In this document: one piece after another, positions 63,858-64,000 of the stretch | Numbering within the stretch: position 1 is the stretch's first letter | How the letters are laid out: each line of letters starts with the position of its first letter | NCBI RefSeq assembly: GCF_900116175.1 | Contig: NZ_FPCH01000002.1 | Coordinates: 1,178,001 to 1,242,000, forward strand | Reading direction: 5' to 3' | From: Hyphomicrobium facile | GTDB lineage: Bacteria > Pseudomonadota > Alphaproteobacteria > Rhizobiales > Hyphomicrobiaceae | Length of the DNA stretch: 64,000 nt | Notes under the pieces: generated by a model | Database searches by the model: none | What the model was told of the DNA's origin: nothing | Seen by the model: the letters and a program-made list of their open reading frames with translations, nothing else | Program-made: the position numbers and the translations under genes

Positions 63858-64000
63858 CTATTTGGCGATCGTGAACCCTTGCTTCGTGAAGAATGCCTGC
63901 GCTTCGGGAGACTTCAGATAGTCAATGAAAGCCTTGGCCGCATCGCCGTTCTTCGTCGCGCCGACAACGGCAACCGGATAGATGATCGGCGGGTGCGTGT
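63858..64000 (-). CDS. modA: Molybdate-binding protein, C-terminal part (cut by window edge)
   Basis: The frame is open to the window end; the TAG stop lies at 63858-63860. The visible C-terminus (THPPIIYPVAVVG, AKAFIDYLKSPEAQAFFTKQGF) is typical ModA, the periplasmic molybdate-binding protein. Only about 46 residues are in the window. It is 43 bases upstream of modB. Confidence 0.85.
   Translation of the reverse strand, partial: THPPIIYPVAVVGATKNGDAAKAFIDYLKSPEAQAFFTKQGFTIAK

Noticed and set aside
1-64000. tRNA, rRNA, CRISPR arrays, insertion sequences, prophage
   Set aside because: None was recognised by eye. A short tRNA-like fold could be missed without a covariance search.

Overview
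The window looks like the chromosome of an alphaproteobacterium of the Hyphomicrobiales (Hyphomicrobium, Methyloceanibacter or Rhodopseudomonas-like). The basis is a nearly complete hopanoid (hpn) locus, a B12-riboswitch-controlled cbtB-cbtA pair, a PQQ alcohol dehydrogenase paired with a diheme cytochrome c, high GC content, and tight ATGA/GTGA-coupled operons. The genus is an inference. No rRNA, tRNA, CRISPR array, transposase or phage gene was recognised.

Layout. 1-1.3 kb: 3' part of a BcsA-like glycosyltransferase with a PilZ domain. 1.6-5.9 kb: an ethanolamine-permease-like APC transporter preceded by three tightly packed small membrane proteins, then small unknown proteins and an ankyrin protein. 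5.9-8.3 kb: PQQ alcohol dehydrogenase with the lanthanide-type Asp-x-Asp signature, plus a diheme cytochrome c. 8.6-12.7 kb: a degenerate histidine phosphatase, a cobalamin riboswitch, cbtB-cbtA (cobalt uptake), a DUF1289 fusion, and three small exported proteins, two of them tandem Cys-repeat paralogs. 12.7-32.6 kb: isoprenoid and hopanoid supply and traffic (dxs, hpnM, mlaA, hpnI, hpnJ, hpnN, ispH, hpnH, and the operon hpnA-B-C-D-E-shc-G). 32.6-42.1 kb: PQQ sugar dehydrogenase, a TetR regulator with a clear palindromic operator and a divergent RND efflux pump, an SDR, and an ABC-2 exporter. 42.1-61.6 kb: a catabolic island described below. 61.9-64 kb: ModE-like regulator and modABC (modA cut by the window edge).

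The most unusual region is 42.1-61.6 kb. It has a coenzyme-B12 diol-dehydratase-type enzyme with the alpha and beta subunits fused in one chain and a separate small subunit. Beside it lie an isochorismatase-family hydrolase, a class III PLP enzyme resembling the AGXT2L ammonio-phospholyases, a plant-type (ALDH10-like) aminoaldehyde dehydrogenase, a PotFGHI-like transporter, an SDR, an AraC regulator, an aminoglycoside-phosphotransferase-fold small-molecule kinase, and a complete ydcSTUV-patD operon. In the dehydratase all main catalytic residues are kept. The two residues that line the substrate side chain in Klebsiella diol dehydratase (Ser301, Gln336) are replaced by Asp and Ala, as expected for a larger and probably cationic substrate. 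No dehydratase reactivase or microcompartment gene is present. My inference is an uncharacterised aerobic, B12-dependent pathway for a hydroxylated amine (an aminodiol or a hydroxyethylamine). The cobalt uptake genes at 9.4 kb would support cofactor supply.

The hopanoid genes give a full route from farnesyl diphosphate to adenosylhopane and ribosylhopane (hpnCDE, shc, hpnH, hpnG), and hpnI and hpnJ for head-group modification. hpnK, the deacetylase expected between hpnI and hpnJ, is missing here. HpnM, HpnN and an MlaA lipoprotein suggest hopanoid or lipid movement between the membranes.
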